NCBI GenBank assembly: GCA_905221605.1 | Contig: CAJNDS010000265.1 | Location: 126,001-183,902, forward strand | DNA length: 57,902 bases | Source of the DNA: Symbiodinium natans | Lineage: Eukaryota > Sar > Dinophyceae > Suessiales > Symbiodiniaceae | Direction: 5' to 3' | Part shown: positions 10,128 to 21,248 of the stretch, piece by piece | How the letters are laid out: each line of letters starts with the position of its first letter | How positions within the stretch are numbered: position 1 is the stretch's first letter | Translations under genes and position numbers: made by a program | Notes under the pieces: generated by a model | Database searches by the model: none | Told to the model about the DNA's origin: nothing | What the model saw: only the letters and a program-made list of their open reading frames with translations

Positions 10128-12707
10128 CTAGACTGCAAAAAACTCGAGATCCGGGTCGGAAGCCCCAATCCGAAAATCATCAACATGGTGCAGCAATGTG
10201 GCATCTGTTGCCGCGCACGTGTACACTGTGGGGTCGCGCCGGCCGCGCACGAACCGATACCCTTTTGGCACCAAGCGCTCAGTGACCACCTTCTCAAACT
10301 CCTGCCGGTAGTTACTCCCTGCAGGTCGTCGGCCATACAAGTTTCCTACCAGTTCGAGAACCACTTGCTTGCATAAATCCACATCGGTGATGTTTTCGAA
10401 CTTGGACTTGGTTTCCGCGCTTTGCTCCGACAACCACGAGCGAAAGTATTTGACGTACTCAGGGGGCATGCGAACATGGACAGGGTTGCCACTACTGTCG
10501 CCTGAATCTGCACCAAGCAGGTATGCACAACGAACGTCGCCGGAGCGTGTATGCCACCCTTTTGCGAGGCATTTCAGCTCAAGAAGAACATGTGATTCTT
10601 CATACGGCGTCGGGGCGAACGTATTGGTTTCTTCGGCTAGTTCTTCTTTGGAGTACTTCTTTTTGATGTCTGCACATGTAAACCGCGATCGATACACTCC
10701 CCTTTTGATTTCGTCGACCCACTTGAAGTTGAACAGCTTTGACTTGCGCGGGATTTCGGACTTGAGCTTTGGGACTGCAAAATGCTTTTCGACAAGTGTG
10801 GCCATTTGCACATCTCTGGCTTTTTCCACTTCGCGCGGATCAAGCTGCGTATCGAGCAAATCGAGGACTGAACATATCTTCTGCTCCCACTGACCACTGC
10901 GTGCCCAATCCTGGATCTGCTGCAGGGCGCTGCTGATTGTGCCTACTTTGGGAACCTTGGGCTGCGACTCTGTGGCCGCGGCAGCGGGCTCGGAAGGCTG
11001 AGGCAACGGGCGCTTGTCTGTGCTGTGCACTGGACTGGGTAATGGAATTGCATTGACGCCTGTGGGTGTAGGGGCATCCCGCTCAATCTGCATAGAGCCA
11101 GATCCGCGGAATGGGGAAGCTGGTCCTTCTATCTCACGCGCGAACGGTGATGGCGGTGTTGGCGGGGTCATCGTCATGCGATGCGAACTGTCAGGCGTCA
11201 TGCCCCGTGCTTCGGACAATGGCGTTCCAGGGACTGAGTTCTGACCGCTCCCTGGCCCAAGTGCACGTGATTCATGTGAATCTGACGACGTTGGTGCATC
11301 GGGCATGACTGGAGGTCTGATGCAGATTTGTCCTGGACAACTAACGTCGGGCTGTGCCGACTGCACGTCGCCTGAAGCTTTCGGCGCAGGCGCGGGGGGA
11401 TCCGATGCCGGAATGGGCACTGCAACAACATTGCTGCTTTGTGTGCGGACCTTGCTGCGTTTGCCGGAAGGTGCCCACGGTAGGCCACAGGCATCGTTGA
11501 GGTAGCTCACCTCGTACTGATCTGCTGCTGGGACGCGGCGAATGGATCGCACGGTGATGGCACCGGCATTTGTCAAAATGACAGCCGAATCATCTAACTC
11601 TAACCTCCCGACAAACAACCCCTTAAACCACCGTGGTTTTGACTTGTTCAACGAGTGTGTGTTCGGAACTTTACACAACAGCACTTCGCCGAATTGCACA
11701 ATGGGTGTGGCATAATCCCGCCCAGACACAATGCGATAGGGTGTCAACTTGTCGGATTGGACATGGTATCGGGCCCACACGAAAGCGACCCATCTGCAAA
11801 GCCAAGGCACAACAGGATGGTTGATGTCGAGTGGTTCTGCTGGGTTGGGGTATGCTTGATTCAACGCACTGAGCCAAGTGCGAAGCATGCCAGCCATCAG
11901 CCGGTTTGCATTTTCAGCGCCGCCTTGGCTCGCGTGGCTGTAACGAGGCGCAGCTCGGATTTGGACACGATCATGTCCGAGCTCTTTTTGTACCTGCTCT
12001 ACAACAGTGCGCAATGCGTGCTCTTGATCATGCTGAATCACGACTTTTGCATACCCGAGGCGTTTCACCCAAGACACGACGGCTCTCACGACGTATGCAT
12101 CGGCACCTTTTTGGGGTACGAACGCCATCATCGGCCACCCAGATGACAAGTCAGTCCCTGTCAGCACCGTGGCGGTTCTACTTTCCTCTTCGACTAACTG
12201 GCCGTCTCGGCTGAAGAATTGATAGTCTACTTGGAGAACAGGGACTTCAGGATCCTCATGCTTGTTTTGGCGTCGATGCTGGGCGTCAGGGGCCTTCCCC
12301 GCGACGCAGTGAGGGCACCATGGTGCAAAGTCAGCATGGGTGAGATTGTGGTGAGCTCGCTGCTCGTCAGTCGGGGCGTCTGGAACAGGAAGCGCAGCAG
12401 GCTGTGGCAACGCAGGCTCCACGTCAACGTCGATGCTGTCTGGGAGGGCAGCCTCCGCGGCATTGGAGCCTGGCTCACTGGGAGAATAGTCTATGGACAG
12501 CTCATCACCATCGATTTCCGCTGCAACGAACTCTGCGGTAGCGTGATGGGGATGCCTATCCTCATACGGCATGTAAAACCGCGCACCAAACCTGGGAAGA
12601 ATGACGGTTTGACCATTGGGTGTGTCCATGTGCGCCGGTTTGCCGGAGGATGACCGATAGAAGTGGAGATCGCAGTCGGCATCATCAAGGATCCGGCAAA
12701 ATGCCAT
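10128..12707 (-). CDS. copia Pol: integrase and reverse transcriptase
   Basis: The 859-aa frame contains an integrase zinc-binding segment (HHNLTHADFAPWCPHC). The integrase core shows D, D and E in VLQVDYQFF, IQHDQEHAL and SQGGAENANRLM. A Pro/Ser-rich linker follows. The RT has KSKLFNFKWVDEIKRGVYRSR, SGDVRCAYLL and the catalytic box HHVDDFRIG. The frame ends at 10128 just after that box, although homologous RT sequence (GEYLDMKNGSIEKPGTKVN) continues at once in another frame. The RT is therefore broken by a frameshift near 10130-10160. Confidence 0.85.
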   Translation of the reverse strand: MAFCRILDDADCDLHFYRSSSGKPAHMDTPNGQTVILPRFGARFYMPYEDRHPHHATAEFVAAEIDGDELSIDYSPSEPGSNAAEAALPDSIDVDVEPALPQPAALPVPDAPTDEQRAHHNLTHADFAPWCPHCVAGKAPDAQHRRQNKHEDPEVPVLQVDYQFFSRDGQLVEEESRTATVLTGTDLSSGWPMMAFVPQKGADAYVVRAVVSWVKRLGYAKVVIQHDQEHALRTVVEQVQKELGHDRVQIRAAPRYSHASQGGAENANRLMAGMLRTWLSALNQAYPNPAEPLDINHPVVPWLCRWVAFVWARYHVQSDKLTPYRIVSGRDYATPIVQFGEVLLCKVPNTHSLNKSKPRWFKGLFVGRLELDDSAVILTNAGAITVRSIRRVPAADQYEVSYLNDACGLPWAPSGKRSKVRTQSSNVVAVPIPASDPPAPAPKASGDVQSAQPDVSCPGQICIRPPVMPDAPTSSDSHESRALGPGSGQNSVPGTPLSEARGMTPDSSHRMTMTPPTPPSPFAREIEGPASPFRGSGSMQIERDAPTPTGVNAIPLPSPVHSTDKRPLPQPSEPAAAATESQPKVPKVGTISSALQQIQDWARSGQWEQKICSVLDLLDTQLDPREVEKARDVQMATLVEKHFAVPKLKSEIPRKSKLFNFKWVDEIKRGVYRSRFTCADIKKKYSKEELAEETNTFAPTPYEESHVLLELKCLAKGWHTRSGDVRCAYLLGADSGDSSGNPVHVRMPPEYVKYFRSWLSEQSAETKSKFENITDVDLCKQVVLELVGNLYGRRPAGSNYRQEFEKVVTERLVPKGYRFVRGRRDPTVYTCAATDATLLHHVDDFRIGASDPDLEFFAV

Positions 12708-13870
12708 GACAGGTTCCGTCGTCAGTCACGTCCATGCGGAAGGATGCTGGGATCTTGGTGTCTTGACCATGGCAGTCTGTTGCCGGGATGGCGGTAGAAG
12801 CGGTGAGTTCACCTTTGTGTCGAATTCGAGTGCCGTTGATGGCCCACAGCTCTTTCCGCCTTGCTGGGTCAACCGCAGCTGCCGGAAAACACTGCTCATC
12901 TGCACAGCTGGTGGTGGCGCCCGAATCGACCAACACGTACTTCACGGAAGATGCTGCAGCGATGTGTTCAGTGATCTCGACAGCCTGAACCGGAGATTCA
13001 CTGATTGCAAACAACATCTCTTGAATTGCACCCTGGCCCTTGCGACCAGCACTCTGCTGTGACGGCGCCGCGCTGGCAACACGAAGTGCATCCAGCTGAG
13101 ACTGGAGTGCCGATATGGTGGACGCCACGTTCTTGTCAGAGTCGATCGCGCCCTCAGCTGATGCGTTTTGTGGCGGACCACGTTTGTTGCCCTTGCTATC
13201 CCCTTTGGGATTTGTGCGCGCGTTAAAGAAGCAGGCATCCGTGCTGTGGTTCTTGCCTTTCTCTGGGCCGCAGATGGCGCACGGTGCTCCTTTTCCTGGC
13301 TTCCCATTGCTCGGATCACCCTTCTTGTTGTCCTTGCCCTTACCGTCTCCTTTAGTTTGCAAACCTTTAGACCCTTTATCTGGGTTGCCCTTTTTACCAC
13401 CCTTACCACCCTTAGCCTCTTTACCTTTAGGTTTGGCATCTGTGGCGTCGAACGCTCCGATCTCCATAGGAGCAGGCCCAGAGTACGGAGTCAACGGTGC
13501 AGAAGCTGAGGCGGATCCAAAAGCTGTACCAGCACCACGCTTCCACAAGTTTTTGGACTTCAAGTATTGCACGATGAATTCTCGCAGTGCTTTGTACGTT
13601 GTCAAATGGGCGGAATTCATGGCAATCTGTGGGGCGAGGGCTTTCGGAGCAACTTCAGACAGTATCGCGAGCTTAAGGTCTGGATCGAAAACCTTCTTGT
13701 ACTCACGTTCATATTTGGCAATTTCGCCTTCCCACTCTTCAAGGCCACGTTGCCACTGACTTTCCTTCGTGGGAAACGATGGATTGGAAAGGACCCGGAG
13801 CCAAGCAAATGGTTTATGCTTATTCTCAGGCTCGTAACGGGCATGCATCCGCCGCCAAAGTTCAAAACCG
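12685..13870 (-). pseudogene. copia Gag C-terminus, zinc knuckle and protease
   Basis: This frame continues Gag (FELWRRMHARYEPENKHKPF) through a Lys/Gly-rich stretch, a CCHC-like knuckle (CAICGPEKGKNHSTDAC) and the aspartic protease active site (VLVDSGATTSCADEQ). It stops at 12685 within a 23-bp overlap with the Pol frame that starts at 12707. That overlap could be a recoding site or a mutation. Confidence 0.8.
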
Positions 13871-14404
13871 TTACGGTCGGGAACCGGCTAAAGCAGGGAT
13901 TTCGCCAGCTTGACACAATCCGACAAGTATCGCAAAAAGGTCTGTGCAAAACCCCTCAGCCTGATCCACCATGTCGACCGAATCGATTTCATCCGGCTGC
14001 GCTGCTGCATCAGACAACAATTGCGGGTATTCCGGATCAACAGTGCCGATCCAAGAAGTGAAACTGAATTTGAAACGCTCCCAATCGGCGTCGGTGCCCA
14101 GAAACGGCTCTGGAGGTTTCACCAACTTAGGATTGAGTGGCCTGCGTCTGGACTCCGCGGCTTGCGCTTGTGTGCTGCTCGCGGCTAACTGGGTGATAGC
14201 GGACTGTGCCACCGACAGTGCGGCATTGGTTGCTTGGGTTTGTTGTTCCAATGCAGCACGTGTGTTGCCAAGCTCTTGCTGCTGCGAGGAAAGTTGAGCA
14301 GTGAGCTGATGCACCTGACTTGTCAGGGCTTGGATTTGCTGTTCAATGTTCGCCATTATTGCGACAGTGAGGCAGGCAAACACTGAGGTGCGGATTTCAG
14401 CCAA
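13871..14404 (-). pseudogene. copia Gag, N-terminal part
   Basis: The frame opens at 14404. From the Met of MANIEQQIQALTSQ it shows a coiled-coil Q-rich N-terminus, then LVKPPEPFLGTDADWERF and FSFTSWIGTVDPEYP, a layout typical of copia Gag in dinoflagellates. It stops at 13871. The protein clearly continues in another frame as RNGFELWRRMHARYEP, so there is a frame break around 13873-13900. This could be an inactivating indel or, less likely, recoding. Confidence 0.75.
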
Positions 14405-15015
14405 CTTATGACCTAACCCTTGTTCTAACCAGAAGGCTCAAACCTTTCAGGGCAGTACCACAATTGTGCAAGGTGACAATCACTCTACGGCTCTGGAACC
14501 GGAGGTTGCCACTTCAAACGCTCAAGGACGAATCCTCCGAGGCAGAACTTTGCTCCTGGGGGCACGAAGACAAGTCGTCACACGGGCTGACACTTTCCTC
14601 GGCCTCGGAACCTGAGTTCAAAGATTGGTTTGCTGATGCACAGTGTGCGTCACGCCGGATCTGTGTCTTCAACTGTTGGACACGTTTCCGGAGAGCACGT
14701 TTGCGTGTAGCGGAATCAGACCGCTTCTTCGAACGGACGCACTTGCCTGTTTGCGGGTCACGCTTGCGGGCGCGCCTTCTAACTGCAAGAGTGCCTTTCG
14801 CTTTGCCCTTGCAGGGTTCCTTTGGTCCTTTGCTTTTGCTACCCTTGCCTTTGCCTTTTTGAAGGCTAGGGGGGGCGCACTGCGTCCAAGGCTTGGAGGC
14901 CGAAGACGCGGGGGCTGCAGTGTTCTCGCGCTTCCGCCTTGGAGGCGGTGGTGGTGGCGGTGGCCACGGTCGGGTTGAACCGAGGCCCCGCTCTTGCTTG
15001 ATCGTTGTGGATCTT
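14405..15015 (-). other. copia 5' leader
   Basis: About 610 bp lie between the PBS and the first Gag methionine. I see no conserved protein. It probably forms the untranslated leader, where packaging signals normally lie. Confidence 0.5.
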
Positions 15016-15033
15016 AGCAGCTCCGCGTAACCA
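15016..15033 (-). other. primer-binding site of the copia element
   Basis: Directly inside the 5' LTR the minus strand reads TGGTTACGCGGAGCTGC. The leading TGG, complementary to a tRNA 3' CCA, and the zero spacing from the LTR are what a tRNA-primed PBS looks like. I cannot name the tRNA. Confidence 0.65.
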
Positions 15034-15215
15034 TGCGCGCGGGGCTACGCGAGTGGGTCGTATTGGGCTCAAACTATTTTTTCACTGCTGGCAAAGAACC
15101 TTGAAAGGCTTCGGTTTGAAACATTGCTTCGTGAAACATGCTATCATGCTTTCTCAAGACATACAACAACTGCTCAAAGTGACATGCTTTACAAATGTTC
15201 GGTAAAACGCTCGCA
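15034..15215 (-). repeat. 5' LTR of the copia element
   Basis: This is the upstream LTR for the minus-strand element. On the plus strand it begins TGCGCGCGGGGC and ends AAAACGCTCGCA. The sequence matches 8295-8476 throughout my comparison. It is followed by GGATT, the right-hand target duplication. At 182 bp it is short for a copia LTR. Confidence 0.93.
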
Positions 15216-15220
15216 GGATT

Positions 15221-16633
15221 CGCGCATTGCTGGAAGCTTCTCGCTGCCCTAAGCCTGTGAGCCAATTGAGCTTGCAGTCTCCCAGCGTGGTTCAGTCTGG
15301 TTCTGCGCGGCCCTCAGAAGATGCCGTATTGTAGCTATAACCCGATAAATATTGGAGAGCTGTTCAGGCTGTTTCGTCAGCGTGAGTCGGGCGGGATGCC
15401 TTCGCGGAAGAGTTGCGGGCCTATGCCGGGATCGAGCTCAAAAGGGGCAAGGCCCGCATTTGGAACGCCGCAGGCGAAGAACCACCCGGCATCTCTCACT
15501 TGCAAGGGGCGGGCGGGGAGCCTGCGTGGGTCGGTGATTGGTCCCTGCCACGTGACCGCCAAGGCTTCATCGTCCTCGGCACTCCCCTTGGCACAGATGC
15601 ATTCGTCCAGCGCGCCATGGCGGCCCGGAGTGCTGAACACGGCGATTGCTGCGCAGCATCCCCACTGTTCCGGACATTTCCGGAGCTGCAGGCTGCGTGG
15701 CTACTCTTGCACTATTGTGCCGTGCCGCGGGCGAATTACCTCTTGCGCAATGTGCCCCCAACGCTCACCGCCCAATACACCGACCATGATGACGGCATAG
15801 CAGCGTGCCTTGCCGCTCTCCTGGACCAGGCCGATCAGCCGCTGCTCGCGGAGACGCTTAGTGCGTCACAGCTTGCCCTGCGGCATGGGGACTGGGGCTT
15901 CGCTCCGCCGTTGTCGATCGTCATGCCGCCTACTGGGCATCTTGGGTCCATTCCCTGCCAGCGGTGCGAGCGAGGTCACCACTCGTAGCCGACAACCTTG
16001 TCCAGGCGCTTGCCCATCCTGGCGCTGCTGGCTACACCAGTGTCGTCGCGGCAACGCATGCTGCTGACTTCCTCCGCGCCCAGGGGCGACGTGCCAGCCT
16101 GGGATGTCGCACAGTCCGCCCCCATTGAGTTTGATGGTCCCCCCGACCAGCCTGGCGACTGCCTGCGCGGTTGGCAGTGTCATGCTGCACGTGCCTGCGA
16201 TCAGCGCGCCTTCCGGATGCATTTCGCCACGTTGTCTTCCGCATCCAGAGCGCCGCTGCTGTCGCAGGCCGACCATCCCGAATGCGGAGTTTCGTCTCCC
16301 ACTGCCCCTGGCCCCGCATGCCCGCTCCTGCCGTGGGCAGCTCGACGCCCTTGGGGATCACCGCGCGGCATGTGCGACGTACGGAGCCATGCATCTCGGA
16401 CACTACTGCCCCTCGAGCGTGCCGTTGCCCGTGTGTGCTCAAAGGCCGGGGCACGCGTCGCACGTAACATGCGGTTGGCTGACATGAACCTGCTGACGCC
16501 GGTCCACGACGCCCGCCGCATCCCACTAGCCGTTGACACCACGCTTGTGTCCCCTCTCACTCAGGCCGGAGAGGCGCGGCCAGGGGCTGATTCCCGCCCG
16601 AACTGCAACGTGCCCGCCGTTGCCGCCTGGTAG
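15221..16633 (+). pseudogene. LINE relic, fragment B right half
   Basis: This continues the LINE interrupted at 8289. Readable pieces, in shifting frames, are AYAGIELKRGKARIWNAAGE, WVGDWSLPRDRQGFIVLGTP, AAWLLLHYCAVPRANYLLR, AAYWASWVHSLPAV, a C2H-like knuckle piece CRGQLDALGDHRAAC, and VARNMRLADMNLLTPVHDAR ending near LAVDTTLVSPLTQAG. The last block normally precedes the ERRK...YPEL tail seen in the 9484 insert, which is missing here. The copy is frameshifted and lacks its 3' end. Confidence 0.8.
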
Positions 16634-18406
16634 TGTTCGGCCTTGAGGTATCTTGAGGTCGGGGGCCGATGGGGGACCGGAGTGTTGTAAGTGACGCAGA
16701 CATGTCTGCAGGCAGAGCAAAATACCAGCGACACGAAGCCCTCGCCCTCTACAAACAGCGGTTTATCTCGTTGCACAACGCATGGCAAGTCCTGACTGGA
16801 CATGGACGGCATTTGTACAATTTTGTACATGCCACACAGCTACATATGTAGCATCAGTACTCTACTCTTCGAGCCTTCTCCTTTCAACTCTGGATTGCAG
16901 TTGCTGGCGAAGTCAAAGCGCGTCGCCCAGATCGAGTGCTCGAAGTACAGCACGGCATTGACTTCTCCCAACCATGCTACCCGAGGCGGAGAAAAAATAA
17001 AGAAACCTTCATTGCGGATCATTGTGGGGACAGCACCTTTTCGCCTTTTCGGGATGTTGTGGTGGAGATCCGTGGCATTGACGCCGCAAACTCCATTGTT
17101 CACACAAGGGGGCCCACCAGATTGGCGACGCTCACACCGGGGTGAAAACAGAGCCGCGCCCTCACTGGGAGCGAACCTACTCGATCAGCAAGATCTTGGA
17201 CGAGGTTTCCGTGAAGCTTGAGGAGTCTACAGCCAGGAAAGAAAGGCTCATTTGCCGGCCAAGCTGGTGAGGTGTGTCACGAAGGGATTACTGGAGAACT
17301 GCAGCGTGGTCCTGCTAGGGATTAGCGCTAGATGCTTAAGTTGCCAGCAACTTCGCCTGACGCGGGTGTGCGTTCCTGACTGGAAGGCCGGCCACCCTGC
17401 CGGCTCAGCCGAAGGTTCCTCCGTCGGCGCTTCCGGGAGGGACATGTGCCTGGGGCCATTGCAGCGGAATCCACGGGGAAGCGGTGACGGTTCAAGCTGG
17501 AGCCAGGAGTCGTATCTCTTCTATAATGCGGCGGGTTTACGGGCTGGCACCTCGGCAGCAGCCACCGAGGTCTTCAAACCCAAGCTGCGTTTTTGGGGTA
17601 GATTGAGTTGTCTGAGATTTTTATTGGTTCCATCATGTTGCCTTCATGATGTTTGCCAAACCGTACCCCCCAAAAAAGGACAGTCAGCTTTTTCAAATTC
17701 AGAACAAAACCGCACTAACGATGGGCGGCTATTTGCCTCGGTTTCCATGCCTTCTCGACGTGTGTTTTACTTCGACAGGTTTTGCGAGTGTGATGTGGGC
17801 TTACTGAGCAAGTTGAAGTCCCTCTCAACACCATCAGAGTATGTTCTTGAAATGCTCAGAAACCCGAATCTGCCGCAGGAAGTGAGCAGCCTATGAGCAA
17901 CTTTTGGCCCTTGAGACTCTCCGCGAGGTTTGACGAAGGTAGCAGCTGGAAGTCGTCTCCTTCCGCTGGCGGTAGCCTGAGGGAGCTCGAGGATTGTGCG
18001 TGCACGGCGGGCTCTAAGGTCGCTGAGGTGGCTCTAAATGCTTCAGTATCTATGAAGGCTAGAGTGTTGTCTTGTCGGTTCAATCAGAACTCCAGCGCCA
18101 TCAAATAGTAGCCTTCGGATTTTTAAAGACTCCACAGGATGTTTTCGTTCTCGTTTTTTGGCTGACCATATCTTTCCATGGTTTTAGCGGCACAATTGGA
18201 TTCCTTCCGATGTTGTGCTTTTCTGTGGGGCTAGATCTCGCTTGGAGGTTCAGGGTACTTAGTTAGCAACCCATTTTACGTGCAGTTACAACCCACATGC
18301 AAGCCCCTTAAGTACCCTAGCAGGGTTATAGTTGGGTCATAAGTGCAGTCAGGTCTCCCCAGGCAGTTCAAGAGGTGCTAAGGGCCACACACGGCCAGCT
18401 TCGCCC
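16634..18406. other. no gene recognised
   Basis: A 214-aa open frame (17252-17896, +) has no family resemblance and no codon pattern I trust. A frame near 16936-17145 (VQHGIDFSQPCYPRRRKN) is also unplaced. The stretch separates the transposon stack from the first host gene and may include that gene's promoter, but I see no clear signal. Confidence 0.4.
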
Positions 18407-20052
18407 ATGATCTTCCCGATTTTCTTTGGGCTGCCGGTGCTGGGCAAGTTCTTTCAGTCTTATGTGGCCGGGTGGAAAGTCGCCATCTTCCACTTGGTCC
18501 AAAACTGGGAGAAGCACACAGAAGCCAGCAAGGAGGTCGGAGAGCTCTTTGTGCCAAGTCCGACAGCTCAAACTCTGGTGCTGAATGTGCTGGCCTACGT
18601 ACTTCTTGTTGTGTGCTTGAACAGTGGGCAGGCTTCTCAATGGAATATCAGCGCTTGATCGCGCTTTACTCCCTCCTCCCAACCTTGATCATGGGGTTCA
18701 TCTACTACTACTACCTGTTTCGAGCAAAGATCTGGCAAATGACCTTCTCTGTAGTGGCTGGGTGGCTCAACAACTGGTTGATGATGATGGGGATCGCCAT
18801 GGTTTCCTTCTCGCAGTTGGCGCTCCGCTACATGGGACTACTTGTAGTGGAGAAGTTCTTGCCATCTGCTTGGCAGGGATACATGACCTTTCCCATGAGT
18901 ACCATCGAAACATCAGTGGAGCACACCATGCTCTTGCTTTATGGCTTAGGTTTGGTCCTGTTGGTCACTACGCCTTTGTGGTGTGAAGGCCATCGCCTGG
19001 TCTATGAGACTCTTGGCCGGAAGGATGCCGGCAATGCCGGCCGTCTGAGCTTCTCCGAAGCGGTGATGGAGATCCTCTACACCACCTCCCAGCTGGCGGT
19101 GGTTTTGCAAGTGCAAACTGCCTTGGCCATGATACAGGAGGGCTTGGGATGCCACTTCCACTACATCCACTTTGTGGCAGTCATTGTGGAGCACATGTTC
19201 TTCCATCATATGGTCCAGTTCAAGTTTGCCTGGCTTCATAAGCTCTACCACGAGGTGCAGCCCCTTTATCGTCTGGTCCACTTGGAGCACCACATTTGCA
19301 AGGGAACCTATCCGACAACGCCTGCCGCCGGACTTTGGGAACCTTGGATCGAAGGAGGGACCTTGTTCTTCTGCAACACCCTGGCCTGCGTCCCCTACTT
19401 CTTCCACGCAACCTCCTCCGGCCCCAATGTGGTGGTGCATACGATGTGGCCGCGCAAGTCCTGTATCCAATGGCATACCCTCCACCATGTGGTCCACAGC
19501 GACATCTATGCGTTGAATGTGCCGTTTTCACGAGATGTGAAGCAGTACAAGGCCCGAGCCAGATGCTTTGTGGTGTGTGTGTGTGTGAGCGAGGATGATG
19601 AGGTGGTGACATGCAGAAACTCTTTGACGTTTGCGCTTTCCAAGGTTTGCCAGCCTTACAAGACCCAACAGAACACTCTGTTTGCTAACATCTACAACTG
19701 TATTGCCCTTACATGAACAAGTTCTGATCGAGTCATGTACATGGCGCGTTTGATTCACTTGTAGTAAAAAAGTATATCGATATATAGAAAAAGATATAGA
19801 TATAGAAATCTGCAGATAACGCAACAGGTTTTCTTGAATACATGCGCATCATTTCTATAGCATGTGGAGGCCTGTCCTTTCAAGCCAGAGCAAACGTGCT
19901 AGGAACGACTCCAGTGCTCCTACTTCATCCGCCACAAGTTCACTTCAGACATAGCGGGCTTTGCCGCGACCTTCCTCGCTGGCTACATCCTGCACCAGTG
20001 GGGAATCGGCCTCTTCCATGTGTGGCATGAGCGAGTGCTGCACAGCCTTTAG
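18407..20052 (+). CDS. fatty acid hydroxylase/sterol desaturase superfamily membrane protein, multi-exon
   Basis: The start is ATG 18407 (MIFPIFFGLPVLGKFF). The N-terminal frame runs to about 18598. The next frame begins about 18625 (WAGFSMEYQRLIALYS) and is open to 19551. The join is a one-frame jump; a 26-nt GT-AG removal (18599-18624) would fit but is improbably short, so a sequence indel or different intron is possible. Hydrophobic helices are followed by the His boxes expected for a di-iron membrane hydroxylase: EHMFFHHM, HKLYHE, HLEHH and WHTLHH. The last exon (19915-20052) reads CSYFIRHKFTSDIAGFAATF to a stop. Its best partner is a GC donor at 19552 with AG ending at 19914. The substrate (sterol or fatty acyl) cannot be told. 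Confidence 0.72.
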
Positions 20053-21248
20053 GCGCCTTTAATTCAGGTGGAGTGGTCTCCTGCCAAATCTTTAAATCCT
20101 TGCAAGATCTTACAAGTTTGTTTTGGCTAAGGAACCCTTGAGAAATTTAAAGACTTAGGACATCTCTGATTCGTTCTTATTCTAAGTTAGGATTTGCAAA
20201 GCATTGCAAGGTTCCCGATTTTGAGACAACTCGGAAGTTGTCTTCTCTCAGTTTTTCGGGAAGGTCAGATGCGACCCGAGGGCAAACTTCGGGTTTTGCA
20301 CGATCATCCCTCTGACTTCACTGAGAACGGTGTGCAGCTTCTCTTGCTCTCGTAGCAGTGGTTCAAAGGGCACACTCAAGAGTGAGGCATGTCACGTGCT
20401 GTGCTAAACTGAAGGATCGCACACATCTGCGGCACAAAGGGTCCATGAGCAGACCTGCGGGAGGTGCTGTGCTTTGTCCCCAGCTTCTGACATGTTCTAC
20501 TCGCACACATTCTGATCCGTGAAGTGACCCCCACATCAACTGGTGGGGTGGCAAGCTCACAGCTGCCAGACAGGTGACATCAGGGGTGACCTTAAACGTG
20601 CATCCTTGCCATCCTAAACTCATTTCGTCAGTCCCTGCTTTTGATGATCCCTAAAGTGTCCCCAAGCATCCTGTGCCCATGTGCACGAAACACCCGTGCC
20701 CAGAGTGCCCCAACAGGGGTTTAAGGGGGTCCCCCAAGCCACCAGGCACTCCCGCGGTGCACCATTTTGCAAGATGAGGGCAGATGCACAGCGCACCTTT
20801 CCCCCTTTCCCCGTCGTTCAGGGCGAGAGTCTCATTTGAGTGTCTGATCAGTACTTCTCTCTCTCCTCTCTCTCCCTCTCTCTCTCTCTCCCTCCTTTGC
20901 AAGTGCTTGGCTGCAGCTGAGCAGTCTGAGCTACTGCTTGCAGCCTTGAGCTTAGCTTTCATTTGCAGGTTTGCGGGCTGGAGTGTGGACATGTCGGCTG
21001 CGTGTTGGAAATGCAGACCTGTTTCTGTGAAGCGATCGCATATTCTTGACAAGGCATTGATTGGTACGCAACCGTTTTGTGTCACGCAAACCTGGTGATC
21101 TTGATCCCCCAAGGCTGAGCCGCAGGCATCAGGCCGAACTAAGGTGACGAATGGTGACGATGTGACGATATGCCAATGGAATAGGTGCAGTGAGTAGTGC
21201 ATCAATGAATTAATGCGGTGAGTGTAGCGACATTTCGGGCAGTACATC
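20053..21248. other. no gene recognised; CT-rich tract
   Basis: This gap holds no coding sequence I can support. A CT-rich low-complexity tract lies at 20859-20894. Confidence 0.4.

Larger units (their letters stand above)
8295..15215 (-). mobile_element. copia-type LTR retrotransposon with 5-bp TSD
   Basis: The element has two LTRs of 182 bp (8295-8476 and 15034-15215), identical as far as I can compare, each starting TG and ending CA. It is bounded by the direct repeat GGATT (8290-8294 and 15216-15220). Read on the minus strand the order is LTR, primer-binding site, leader, Gag, protease (DSGAT), integrase (HHCC, D-D-E), RT (HVDD), RNase H and LTR. Integrase before RT is the Ty1/copia order. 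It interrupts a LINE relic, and its own RT region is interrupted by a truncated LINE (9484-9934). Identical LTRs suggest recent insertion, yet Gag, Gag-Pol and RT all show frame breaks. Confidence 0.93.

Noticed and set aside
15968-15985. GAGCGAGGTCACCACTCG, similar to the hairpin core
   Set aside because: It lacks the CCTCCT half and stem arms and is explained as LINE coding sequence (RARSPLV) in the relic.
17252-17896. 214-aa open frame between the transposon stack and the hydroxylase gene
   Set aside because: It has no motif, no start-context support and no similarity I recognise; length alone is weak evidence in GC-rich DNA.
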